NCBI GenBank assembly: GCA_903930195.1
Contig: CAIYXH010000236.1
Location: forward strand, 1 to 14,967
Source of the DNA: an uncultured Actinomycetes bacterium
GTDB taxonomy: Bacteria > Actinomycetota > Thermoleophilia > Gaiellales > Gaiellaceae
DNA: 14,967 nt
Direction: 5' to 3'
A program made the translations under genes and the position numbers. The notes below the pieces were generated by a model. The model was not told the DNA's origin. It saw only the letters and a program-made list of their open reading frames with translations, and ran no database searches. How positions within the stretch are numbered: position 1 is the first letter of the stretch; each line of letters begins with the position of its first letter. Below are positions 1 to 5,477 of the stretch, piece by piece.

Positions 1-697
1 ACTGCACGATGATCGAGACGTTCGTGACGTAGGTGAGCGCCCAGACGAGCGAGAAGGTGTTGAGGATCGCCGCGATCGCGACGACGAGCGGCATCAGCAC
101 GGCGGGCAGCGTCCCGAAGACGAAGAAGAGGATCACGAGTGCGCCGGCGCCGCCGATCATCCCCTCGACGAGCACGCTCGGACCGCCCGTCCCGCCCGAG
201 GCTGCCACCTCCAGGGCTGTGACGCCGGTGACCGACGCCTGCACGCCCTTCGGCGTGTTCGCGGCGACGGCCTTCTGCACGAGGTCGGGGTGCACGGAGG
301 TGCTGAAGTCAGCTTCGCCCGGCGGATAGATCTCGGCGAAGGCGGTGTGGCCGTCCTTGGAGAGGTAGGCGCCGCTGCCCGTTGTCCAGTACGACGAGAC
401 GCGGGAGCCCGGGTCGATCTTCGCGCCCGCCTCGACAGCCTTCTCCAGGCCGGCGACCTTGGTGATGTCGCCGGAGGAGTGGAAGACGGCGACGAGCGGC
501 GGGTTCTCGCCCGAGCCGAAGACCTTGAGCGTCTGCTGGTTCGTCTCGTAGCCCGAGTAGCCGGGGATCGAGAAGCTCTGGTACCAGCGCTTCGAGACCT
601 GGCCGGCCGAGAAGGCGCCGAAGACCGTGAGGACGATCCAGACGCCGATGACGAGGCGGCGGCGGCGGACGACGAAATGGGCGAGGCGCTCGAGCAT
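1..697 (-). CDS. MMPL family (RND-type) membrane transporter, N-terminal part, runs off the window
   Basis: The complement reads open from an ATG at 697 to the window edge, giving 232 residues and no stop. The protein starts MLERLAHFVVRRRRLVIGVW, a short basic stretch followed by a first membrane helix at about residues 15-32. A periplasmic loop of about 140 residues follows, then hydrophobic helices from about residue 175 (SVLVEGMIGGAGALVILFFV and PAVLMPLVVAIAAILNTFSL). This layout, and the 'R.R..v...W' opening, are typical of MMPL proteins, which export lipids or drugs using proton-motive force and normally run to 700 residues or more, so most of the gene lies outside. No Shine-Dalgarno precedes the ATG. 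A promoter whose predicted +1 falls at or beside the start suggests a leaderless mRNA. The gene is divergent from a MarR regulator, the usual setting for a repressor-controlled exporter. The cargo cannot be told. Confidence 0.88.
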   Translation of the reverse strand, partial: MLERLAHFVVRRRRLVIGVWIVLTVFGAFSAGQVSKRWYQSFSIPGYSGYETNQQTLKVFGSGENPPLVAVFHSSGDITKVAGLEKAVEAGAKIDPGSRVSSYWTTGSGAYLSKDGHTAFAEIYPPGEADFSTSVHPDLVQKAVAANTPKGVQASVTGVTALEVAASGGTGGPSVLVEGMIGGAGALVILFFVFGTLPAVLMPLVVAIAAILNTFSLVWALTYVTNVSIIVQ

Positions 698-704
698 GGC
701 CGCT

Positions 705-733
705 ACCATAGTGATCGAACGATCAGGCGTCAA
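705..733 (-). promoter_or_regulatory. Sigma70-like promoter of the MMPL gene
   Basis: Read on the minus strand, TTGACG (733-728) and TATGGT (710-705) are separated by exactly 17 bases. These match the consensus -35 and -10 boxes at 5/6 and 4/6. Only seven bases separate the -10 from the ATG at 697, so transcription would start at or beside the start codon and the message would be leaderless. The spacer holds the palindrome described separately. Confidence 0.65.
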
Positions 734-743
734 ATCATTCGAT
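712..743. promoter_or_regulatory. Probable MarR operator, two related palindromic boxes
   Basis: TGATCGAACGATCA (712-725) is a palindrome with 6-bp arms and a 2-base centre. ATCATTCGAT (734-743) is a second, imperfect copy: its complement matches ATCGAACGAT (714-723) at 9 of 10 bases. The copies are 20 bp centre to centre, about two helical turns. The first fills the spacer of the transporter promoter and the second lies near where the marR -35 would be. This fits a MarR dimer pair repressing both divergent genes. The binding itself is inferred. Confidence 0.6.
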
Positions 744-775
744 GTCTAAGAAGTTATGACATTCTGGGGGTAGTC

Positions 776-1258
776 GTGAACGTCCCGAAGCACCGGATCC
801 CGCCGCTTGCGCGCGAGCTCGTCTTCACCGCGAAGGCGATGCGCGAGGCGTTCGAGGCGGCGCTTGCCGCCGAAGGGGCGACGCTCGGAACCTGGGTCGT
901 GCTCAGCGCGCTCAGCGACGTCGGGCTCGTCAGCCAGGCTGCGCTCGCGAGCCACGTCCACCTCGAGGGCGCGACGATCACGCACCACATCGACCGGCTC
1001 GAGGCGGCCGACCTCGTCCGCCGCACCGCCGATCCCGACGACCGCCGGGTGCGCCGGCTCGAGCTGACCGAGGAGGGCCGCGCGCTGCACCAGCGCCTGC
1101 TCGTCGGCGTCGCCAAGCTCGAGCAGATGGTGATGGGCGGGCTGAGCAGCGACGACCGGGAGACCCTGGAGCGCGTCCTCGGGACGATCCAGGAGCGGCT
1201 CGGGCAGCTCGCCGCTACCGACGGAACGTCTGGCGCAGGACCCGGATCCCGGTCATGA
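776..1258 (+). CDS. MarR family winged-helix transcriptional regulator
   Basis: The frame encodes 160 residues from a GTG at 776, preceded by a GGGGG tract at 766-770 that can act as ribosome binding site. The reading frame is open much further upstream, but that part overlaps the divergent transporter and is low-complexity, so the GTG is preferred. The winged helix is clear: a helix-turn-helix at about residues 50-75 (LVSQAALASHVHLEGATITH) and the wing signature DPDDRRVRRLELTEEG at about 85-100. MarR proteins bind as dimers to palindromes and usually release DNA when a small phenolic or lipophilic ligand binds. There is no cysteine, so thiol sensing is unlikely. The divergent MMPL exporter is the likely target. 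The 3' end overlaps the convergent sugar transferase by 44 bp, which makes the last residues (SGAGPGSRS) an unconserved tail. Confidence 0.9.
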   Translation: MNVPKHRIPPLARELVFTAKAMREAFEAALAAEGATLGTWVVLSALSDVGLVSQAALASHVHLEGATITHHIDRLEAADLVRRTADPDDRRVRRLELTEEGRALHQRLLVGVAKLEQMVMGGLSSDDRETLERVLGTIQERLGQLAATDGTSGAGPGSRS

Positions 1259-1877
1259 CCAGCGTCCGCACGTAGAGCAGGACCGAGCGGTCGGCGACCC
1301 ACTCGAGGTCGTGCGCGAGCTTCTCGGCCATCGAGGTCTCGTAGCCGCGCCGCACCTGGGCGAAGCCCGTCAGCCCCGGCCGCACGACGAGTCGCTGCCA
1401 GTAGGACGGCAGGTCGGTCGCGAGCTCCGAGAAGAACCGCGCCCGGATCGGCCGCGGCCCGACGAACGACATCTCCCCGACGAGGATGTTCAGCAGCTGC
1501 GGCACCTCGTCGAGCTGTGAGGCCTTGAGCCAGCGGCCGAGCCGGGTGTACTCGGCCTCGGTGCGGCGGACGAGCTCGTCACCGAGGTACGGGCCGAGCC
1601 GGCTCTCGGCGTCGCGGCGCAGCGTGCGGAACTTGCGCATCGTGAAGAAGCGGCCGTGACGGCCGACTCGTTCCCCTCCGTAGAGGACAGGACGGCCGCT
1701 CGTGACCAGCATGACGAGCGCGATCAGCGCGGCGATCGGCAGGAGCACGAGGCCGAAGAGGGAGGCAAGCAGGATGTCGAGCGCGCGGAGCTCGGCATCG
1801 ATCCGGCGGTGGGGCGTGGCGGCCGCGAGACGCTTGAAGCCCGTGACGAACGTGTCCTCGCGCTCGATGGCCCCCAC
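1215..1877 (-). CDS. Bacterial sugar transferase (polyprenyl-phosphate glycosylphosphotransferase, PF02397 type)
   Basis: A GTG at 1877 gives 220 residues, the size of a single-domain short phosphoglycosyl transferase (PglC/WcaJ C-terminal type). A hydrophobic segment at about 35-58 is the reentrant membrane anchor. Family blocks follow in order: MRKFRTL (80-86), SQLDEVPQLLNIL (from 120), MSFVGPRP (to 143) and RPGLTGFAQVRRGYE. These enzymes transfer a sugar-1-phosphate to undecaprenyl phosphate, the first membrane step of exopolysaccharide or O-antigen synthesis. The acidic block before LDEVPQ, usually DExR or DPRxT followed by xxG, reads TEAEYTRLG (106-114), so the aspartate and arginine are not in their usual places. 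GDELV lies at 99-103. The frame stays open upstream of the GTG, but that part overlaps the divergent VOC gene. No good ribosome binding site is seen, so the start is uncertain. An O-antigen ligase-like gene lies 10 kb away. Confidence 0.88.
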   Translation of the reverse strand: MGAIEREDTFVTGFKRLAAATPHRRIDAELRALDILLASLFGLVLLPIAALIALVMLVTSGRPVLYGGERVGRHGRFFTMRKFRTLRRDAESRLGPYLGDELVRRTEAEYTRLGRWLKASQLDEVPQLLNILVGEMSFVGPRPIRARFFSELATDLPSYWQRLVVRPGLTGFAQVRRGYETSMAEKLAHDLEWVADRSVLLYVRTLVMTGIRVLRQTFRR

Positions 1878-1899
1878 GTTCCGATGGTAGACCTGCCGT

Positions 1900-2259
1900 A
1901 TGAGTGTCCTCGGCATCGACCACGTCCAGCTCGCCGCGCCCGCCGGTCGCGAGGCCGACGCGCGCCGGTTCTTCGGCGAGCTGCTCGGGATGGAGGAGCT
2001 GCCGAAGCCGGAGGAGCTCCGCGCCCGCGGCGGCTGCTGGTTCAGCGCCGGGACACAGGAGCTGCACGTCGGCGTCGAGGATCCGTTCGCGCCGCAGCGC
2101 AAGGCGCATCCGGGCTTCGTCGTCTCCGACCTCGACGCGATCCGCGCTCGCTTCACTGCCGCCGCCGTGGCCTACGAGGACGACACGAAGATCGCCGGCG
2201 TCGACCGCCTCTTCGTCGCCGACCCGTTCGGCAACCGGCTGGAGCTGCGCCGGGCGTAA
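1900..2259 (+). CDS. VOC/glyoxalase superfamily protein
   Basis: This 119-residue protein is a single VOC module made of two beta-alpha-beta-beta-beta repeats. The first begins IDHVQLAAPAGREADARRFF, where His8 is the usual first metal ligand. A second ligand-like position is His56 (ELHVGV). The second repeat begins HPGFVVSDLDAI (His70) and ends DPFGNRLELR with Glu115, the usual last ligand. VOC proteins include glyoxalase I, dioxygenases, epimerases and fosfomycin-type resistance proteins, and sequence alone does not tell which this is. The ATG is only 22 bp from the divergent sugar transferase start, and no Shine-Dalgarno is visible. A stable inverted repeat follows the stop. No functional link to the neighbours is evident. 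Confidence 0.85.
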   Translation: MSVLGIDHVQLAAPAGREADARRFFGELLGMEELPKPEELRARGGCWFSAGTQELHVGVEDPFAPQRKAHPGFVVSDLDAIRARFTAAAVAYEDDTKIAGVDRLFVADPFGNRLELRRA

Positions 2260-2267
2260 CGCAGGTC

Positions 2268-2346
2268 GGGACTGGCCTCCGGCCTGTGCCGACTGAGCCG
2301 GTGCGAGCTGTCGGAGTTCGATCGGGACGGGCCGGAGGTAAGTCCC
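2268..2346. repeat. Long-range inverted repeat between VOC gene and lysR, possible structured RNA or terminator
   Basis: GGGACTGGCCTCCGGCC (2268-2284) and GGCCGGAGGTAAGTCCC (2330-2346) are inverted copies matching at 15 of 17 positions. The 45-base interior holds further short complementary arms (CCGAC at 2289-2293 with GTCGG at 2309-2313). A transcript through this stretch could fold into a strong branched stem. It could terminate the VOC message, act in cis upstream of lysR, or be a copy of a dispersed repeat. There is no U tract. Confidence 0.5.
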
Positions 2347-2357
2347 TACGCGTGACC

Positions 2358-2363
2358 TATAAG
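2358..2363 (+). promoter_or_regulatory. -10 element of lysR, leaderless start likely
   Basis: TATAAG (2358-2363) matches the TATAAT consensus at 5/6 and ends eight bases before the lysR ATG at 2372, so transcription should begin at or next to the start codon. No recognisable -35 lies 16-18 bases upstream and no ribosome binding site precedes the ATG. The putative LysR box overlaps this hexamer, which suggests autoregulation. Confidence 0.5.
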
Positions 2364-2374
2364 CTCTCGTTATG
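2359..2374 (-). promoter_or_regulatory. Putative LysR-type operator, copy 1
   Basis: Read on the minus strand the site is CATAACGAGAGCTTAT (2374-2359). Its core ATAACGAGAGCTTAT has ATAA/TTAT arms around seven bases and fits the T-N11-A form of LysR boxes. The same 13-mer, CATAACGAGAGCT, recurs in the opposite orientation at 4237-4249 before the sulfur operon. The site covers the -10 and the start codon of lysR itself. Confidence 0.6.
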
Positions 2375-3268
2375 GACACGAAGCAGTTGGCGGCGTTTTG
2401 CACTGTCGTCGAACGGCGGTCGTTCTCGCAGGCCGCCGAGCGCCTCGGCGTGACGCAGCCCGCCGTGAGCCTGCAGGTGCGGGCGCTCGAGAAGCGCCTG
2501 GGCGTCCAGCTCCTGGACAGATCGGGCCGGCGCGTCGAGCCGACCGAGGCGGGGATGCGGCTCTACCGCGGTGCGCAGCGGCTGCTCGCACTCGAGGAGC
2601 AGGTCTTCTCCGAGGTCACCCACGAGGCCGGCGAGGAGCTCTCGGGCACGTTCCTGATCGGCGCCTCGACGGGGCCGGGCGGGATCGTCATGGCGCACCT
2701 CCTCTGCGAGTTCCAGGGCCTCCATCCCGACCTGCACGTCGTCCTCTCCGTCTTCGACACGCAGACGATCGTCGAGCGCGTCGCGACGCGCGAGCTCGAG
2801 CTCGGCGTCGTGGGCGCCGCCCGGCGGCACCGCGGTGTCGTCTTCGAGCCGTTCCTGCGCGACGAGGTGATCCTCGCCTGCCCGCCCGACCATCCCTTCG
2901 CCGGCAAGACGATCACGCTCGACGAGCTCCGCGAGGGGCGGCTGATCGTGATGCAGGAGGGCGCCGGCGTGCGTCAGTTGATCGAGGACGAGCTCCGTCC
3001 GCGCGGCATCCGCCTGCGCGACCTCGGCGTCAAGCTCGAGCTTGGCCTGCAGGAGTCCGTCTCGAGCGCGGTGCGTGCGGGCTACGGCGTCACCTTCATC
3101 TCGCGCACCTCCGTCGAATCCGATCTCGCGTCGGGCGCGCTCGTCGAGGCGCGTGTCGCCGATCTCGAGCTCGAGCGCGACGTCTACCTCGTGCGCGGCG
3201 CGGGCCGCGCCGAGACGCGGGCGGCGCACGCGGTCGTAGACTTCGCGAAGGAGCGGATCGCGCGGTGA
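2372..3268 (+). CDS. LysR family transcriptional regulator, likely controlling the sulfur operon
   Basis: The 298-residue length is standard for LysR regulators. The N-terminal winged helix reads SFSQAAERLGVTQPAVSLQV (17-36), followed by the linker helix and a periplasmic-binding-protein-like effector domain (about 90-295), with segments such as FLIGASTGPGG, HPDLHVVLSVFD and GYGVTFISR. These proteins usually bind as tetramers to T-N11-A boxes and activate or repress according to a small co-inducer. The overall form resembles the CysL/CbbR branch more than enteric CysB, but the effector cannot be read off. The stop overlaps the start of the ADH-like gene (GTGA), so the two are translationally coupled. 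A shared 13-mer over its own start and before the flavoprotein-comA-cys run makes it the likely operon regulator. The ATG at 2372 is chosen because the protein begins exactly at the conserved MDTKQLAAFCTVVE. Confidence 0.93.
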   Translation: MDTKQLAAFCTVVERRSFSQAAERLGVTQPAVSLQVRALEKRLGVQLLDRSGRRVEPTEAGMRLYRGAQRLLALEEQVFSEVTHEAGEELSGTFLIGASTGPGGIVMAHLLCEFQGLHPDLHVVLSVFDTQTIVERVATRELELGVVGAARRHRGVVFEPFLRDEVILACPPDHPFAGKTITLDELREGRLIVMQEGAGVRQLIEDELRPRGIRLRDLGVKLELGLQESVSSAVRAGYGVTFISRTSVESDLASGALVEARVADLELERDVYLVRGAGRAETRAAHAVVDFAKERIAR

Positions 3269-4215
3269 TCGTCCGCTGGTCGCTCGCCGACCTGCCCGAG
3301 GTGCTCGCCGAGCTCGGGATCGCGCGTCCGTTCCTGATCGCAAGCCCTCGCTTCGCCGACACCGTCGACCTCCCGGTCGCGGGACGCTGGACGGAAGTCC
3401 CGTCGCACCGCGTCGTCCCGGCGCCGGACGCCGACGGCATCCTGGCCGTCGGCGGTGGCTCGGCTGTCGATACGGGCAAGGCTGTCTCGTCCATGACGGG
3501 CCTGCCGCTCGTCTCCGTCCCAACGACGTACTCCGGCGCCGAGTGGACGGGCTTTTTCGGCGTGCGGACGCCCGAGCGCGTGATGGTCGGGGGCGGCGGG
3601 GGCGCGCACATCGGCGCGATCGTCTACGACGTCGACCTGACTCTCACCCTCCCGCGTGCCGAGACCGTCGGCACCGCGCTGAACGCGCTCGCCCACTGCG
3701 CCGAGGCGCTCTACGTGCGTCCGAGCGCGCAGAGCGACGCGGTCGCGCTTGCCGGGGCCGAGCGGATCGCCCGCGCGCTCCCGGTAGTCGTCGCGAATCC
3801 GGGGGACGCCGCCGCGCGCACGGAGCTCCTGCAGGGCGCGGCGAACGGCGGCGAGGCGCTTGCGCTCGCGGGACTCGGTCTCGGCCACGCGATGGCGCAG
3901 GCACTCGGCGGGCGCTACGGCCTGCCACACGGCGCGATGAACGCGCTGACGCTGCCGCCGGCGCTGCGTTTCAACGCTCCGGTGGCTCCCGAGGCCGTTG
4001 GCCGGTTCGCCGCCGCGATCGGCGCCGCTGACGCCGCCGTGGGTGCATTCGCGCTCGCCGAGCTCGGCGGCTTCACGCACCTGGCGCCGTTCGGGGTGCC
4101 CGAGTCGGATCTTCCGGCCGTGGCCGTCCAGACCGAGGCGCGGCCCGGCAACATGGCGAATCCGCGTCCGGCGACCGCCGCCGAGATCGAAGCATTGCTC
4201 CGCTCCATTTTCTAG
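3265..4215 (+). CDS. Iron-containing alcohol dehydrogenase / maleylacetate reductase-like protein
   Basis: From a GTG overlapping the lysR stop this encodes 316 residues. AAGGAG at 3248-3253 may serve as a distant ribosome binding site. The NAD(P)-binding signature GGGSAVDTGKA is at 63-73, and PTTYSGAEWT at 86-95 resembles the PTTYAGSEMT of maleylacetate reductases. In classical Fe-ADHs four residues bind metal (Asp, His, His, His). Here the Asp position is Asn140 (LNALAHCAE), while His144, His208 and His222 (GLPHG) remain, a pattern like maleylacetate reductases. The N-terminal domain is compact, about 30 residues shorter than usual. The family interconverts ketones or aldehydes and alcohols with NAD(P)H. 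Isethionate and sulfoacetaldehyde dehydrogenases of this family are known, so a sulfonate substrate such as sulfolactate is plausible beside comA, but this is inference. Confidence 0.85.
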   Translation: MIVRWSLADLPEVLAELGIARPFLIASPRFADTVDLPVAGRWTEVPSHRVVPAPDADGILAVGGGSAVDTGKAVSSMTGLPLVSVPTTYSGAEWTGFFGVRTPERVMVGGGGGAHIGAIVYDVDLTLTLPRAETVGTALNALAHCAEALYVRPSAQSDAVALAGAERIARALPVVVANPGDAAARTELLQGAANGGEALALAGLGLGHAMAQALGGRYGLPHGAMNALTLPPALRFNAPVAPEAVGRFAAAIGAADAAVGAFALAELGGFTHLAPFGVPESDLPAVAVQTEARPGNMANPRPATAAEIEALLRSIF

Positions 4216-4224
4216 CTTTAAAAT
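4195..4224 (+). promoter_or_regulatory. Candidate promoter of the flavoprotein-comA-cys operon
   Basis: TTGCTC (4195-4200) and TAAAAT (4219-4224) are spaced by 18 bases and match consensus at 3/6 and 5/6. The upstream half lies inside the 3' end of the ADH-like gene. The stretch 4207-4246 is strikingly AT-rich for this genome. An alternative -10 is TATACA at 4233-4238. Initiation from the first would place the LysR box and the 19-bp palindrome just downstream of +1. Confidence 0.4.
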
Positions 4225-4236
4225 CGACTCGGTATA

Positions 4237-4252
4237 CATAACGAGAGCTAAT
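4237..4252 (+). promoter_or_regulatory. Putative LysR-type operator, copy 2
   Basis: CATAACGAGAGCTAAT matches the box over the lysR start at 15 of 16 positions, in the opposite orientation. The core is ATAACGAGAGCTAAT, with T-N11-A spacing. Its last six bases are shared with the adjacent 19-bp palindrome. Confidence 0.6.
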
Positions 4253-4265
4253 CCCCGGGATTAGC
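4247..4265. promoter_or_regulatory. 19-bp perfect palindrome before the sulfur operon
   Basis: GCTAATCCCCGGGATTAGC has two perfect 9-bp arms around one central base. It ends 21 bases before the flavoprotein ATG. It could be an operator for a second dimeric regulator, or a hairpin near the 5' end of the mRNA. It has no U tract and sits between promoter and start, so termination is unlikely. Confidence 0.55.
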
Positions 4266-4286
4266 GATTTGGTACCTTTTCTGCAG

Positions 4287-5477
4287 ATGGCCGAGGCCCT
4301 GTTCGACGTGCTCGTGGTGGGAAGCGGAGCGGCCGGTCTGGCCGCTGCGGTCACTGCCGAGCGCGCAGGCGCCCGCGTGGCCGTTGCGACGAAGGGCTCG
4401 CTGCAGGCGAACAACTCCTCCAAGGCGCAGGGCGGCATCCAGGCCGCGTTCGGGCCCGAGGACTCGCCCGAGCAGCACGCCGCCGACGTGATGGCCTCGT
4501 CACACGGCACCGCCGACCCGGCGCTCGTCGCAGCGCTGACAGGCGACGCTCCCGAGGCGATCCACTGGCTCGAGGAGCTCGGCTGCACCTTCACCCGGGA
4601 GAACGGCGGCTACCGCCTCGCGCGGTGCGGCGGCGCGACGCAGAAGCGGCTGCTCCAGGTGGGCGACCGCACCGGCCACGCGATCACGAAGAGCCTGCGC
4701 GACGCCTGGAACGGCGGCAACGGCACCTCGTTCGAGAACGCGCCGCTCTCCGAGCTCGAGCCCGGCCCGAACGGCTGGCGCGCCCGCGTGGGCGGCGAGC
4801 TCGTCGAGGCGGGGACGGTCGTCCTCGCCGCCGGGGGACGCTGCTTCGCGGTGGCGCTCGAGCGCGGCGAGCTCTCGACGAACCACCCGAACGCGACCGG
4901 CGAGGTGACCCAGCTCGCGCTTGCGCTCGGCGCCGACTCGCGCGACCTCGACGCGCTCCAGTACCACCCGAACGGCGGCTCCTGGCCCGAGAACATGCAG
5001 GGCTACTCGATCCCCGAGACGACGCGCGCCTACGGCGCCGTGCTGTTGAACGCCGACGGCGAGGAGTTCACGGATTCGCTCGGTGCGCGCGACGTCGTCA
5101 GCCAGGCGATCGTCGACGAGGTGGGCAAGGGGAAGGGCGTCGAGACGCCCGACGGACGTCCCGCCGTCTACCTCGATACGACGCGGATCGCGCCCGACGA
5201 CGCCGAGATCTCGCTGCCGTACATGCTGCGTCGCTACCGTGCCGCAGGCATCGATCCGCTGGCCGAGAAGCTTCTCACCTACCCCGTACTCCACTACCAG
5301 AATGGTGGGCTCGTGATCGACACCGACTCCGAGACGACCCTCGAAGGTCTCTATGCCTGTGGCGAGATCGCCGGGGGCACGCACGGCCGCAACCGGATGA
5401 TGGGCAACAGCCTGCTCGAGTGTGTGGTCTTCGGCCGCCGCGCCGGCCGCGCCGCCGCGCTGAAGGCTGCCGCATGA
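4287..5477 (+). CDS. FAD-dependent fumarate reductase/L-aspartate oxidase-like flavoprotein, lacking the C-terminal domain
   Basis: The protein has 396 residues from the ATG at 4287. A TTG at 4269 would add six residues; neither start has a clear ribosome binding site. The FAD-binding GSGAAG is at 12-17 and SKAQGG at 46-50 is typical of the SdhA/FrdA/NadB family. Active-site positions are kept: YHPNG (226-230, usually FHPTG), PETTRAYG (243-250), Arg268 in ARDVV (the proton-shuttling Arg of fumarate reductases and NadB), His336-Tyr337, and HGRNRMMGNSLLE (366-378). NadB has about 540 residues; here the C-terminal helical domain is missing and the protein stops right after the FAD-binding SLLE..VFG block. 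The family oxidises or reduces C4 dicarboxylates. Next to comA, a sulfo-analogue (sulfoacrylate, sulfolactate, cysteate) is an attractive but unproven substrate. ATGA overlap with comA indicates coupled translation. Confidence 0.88.
   Translation: MAEALFDVLVVGSGAAGLAAAVTAERAGARVAVATKGSLQANNSSKAQGGIQAAFGPEDSPEQHAADVMASSHGTADPALVAALTGDAPEAIHWLEELGCTFTRENGGYRLARCGGATQKRLLQVGDRTGHAITKSLRDAWNGGNGTSFENAPLSELEPGPNGWRARVGGELVEAGTVVLAAGGRCFAVALERGELSTNHPNATGEVTQLALALGADSRDLDALQYHPNGGSWPENMQGYSIPETTRAYGAVLLNADGEEFTDSLGARDVVSQAIVDEVGKGKGVETPDGRPAVYLDTTRIAPDDAEISLPYMLRRYRAAGIDPLAEKLLTYPVLHYQNGGLVIDTDSETTLEGLYACGEIAGGTHGRNRMMGNSLLECVVFGRRAGRAAALKAAA

Noticed and set aside
290..775. Upstream extension of the marR reading frame.
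   Set aside because: It lies over the divergent MMPL gene and the operator region and gives a low-complexity peptide. MarR homology starts after the GTG at 776.
2357..4239. Long minus-strand frames opposite the LysR and ADH-like genes.
   Set aside because: Composition is Arg/Ala/Pro-rich or Glu/Asp/Arg-rich without recognisable motifs, and the plus-strand products are clear family members.
4247..4265. Reading the 19-bp palindrome as a terminator for the ADH-like gene.
   Set aside because: There is no U tract, and it overlaps a promoter-like region and an operator 21 bases before the next start. Partial termination cannot be excluded.
4287..5477. Calling the flavoprotein NadB (L-aspartate oxidase of NAD synthesis).
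   Set aside because: The C-terminal domain is missing, FHPTG is altered and no nadA or nadC is nearby; the coupling is to comA.
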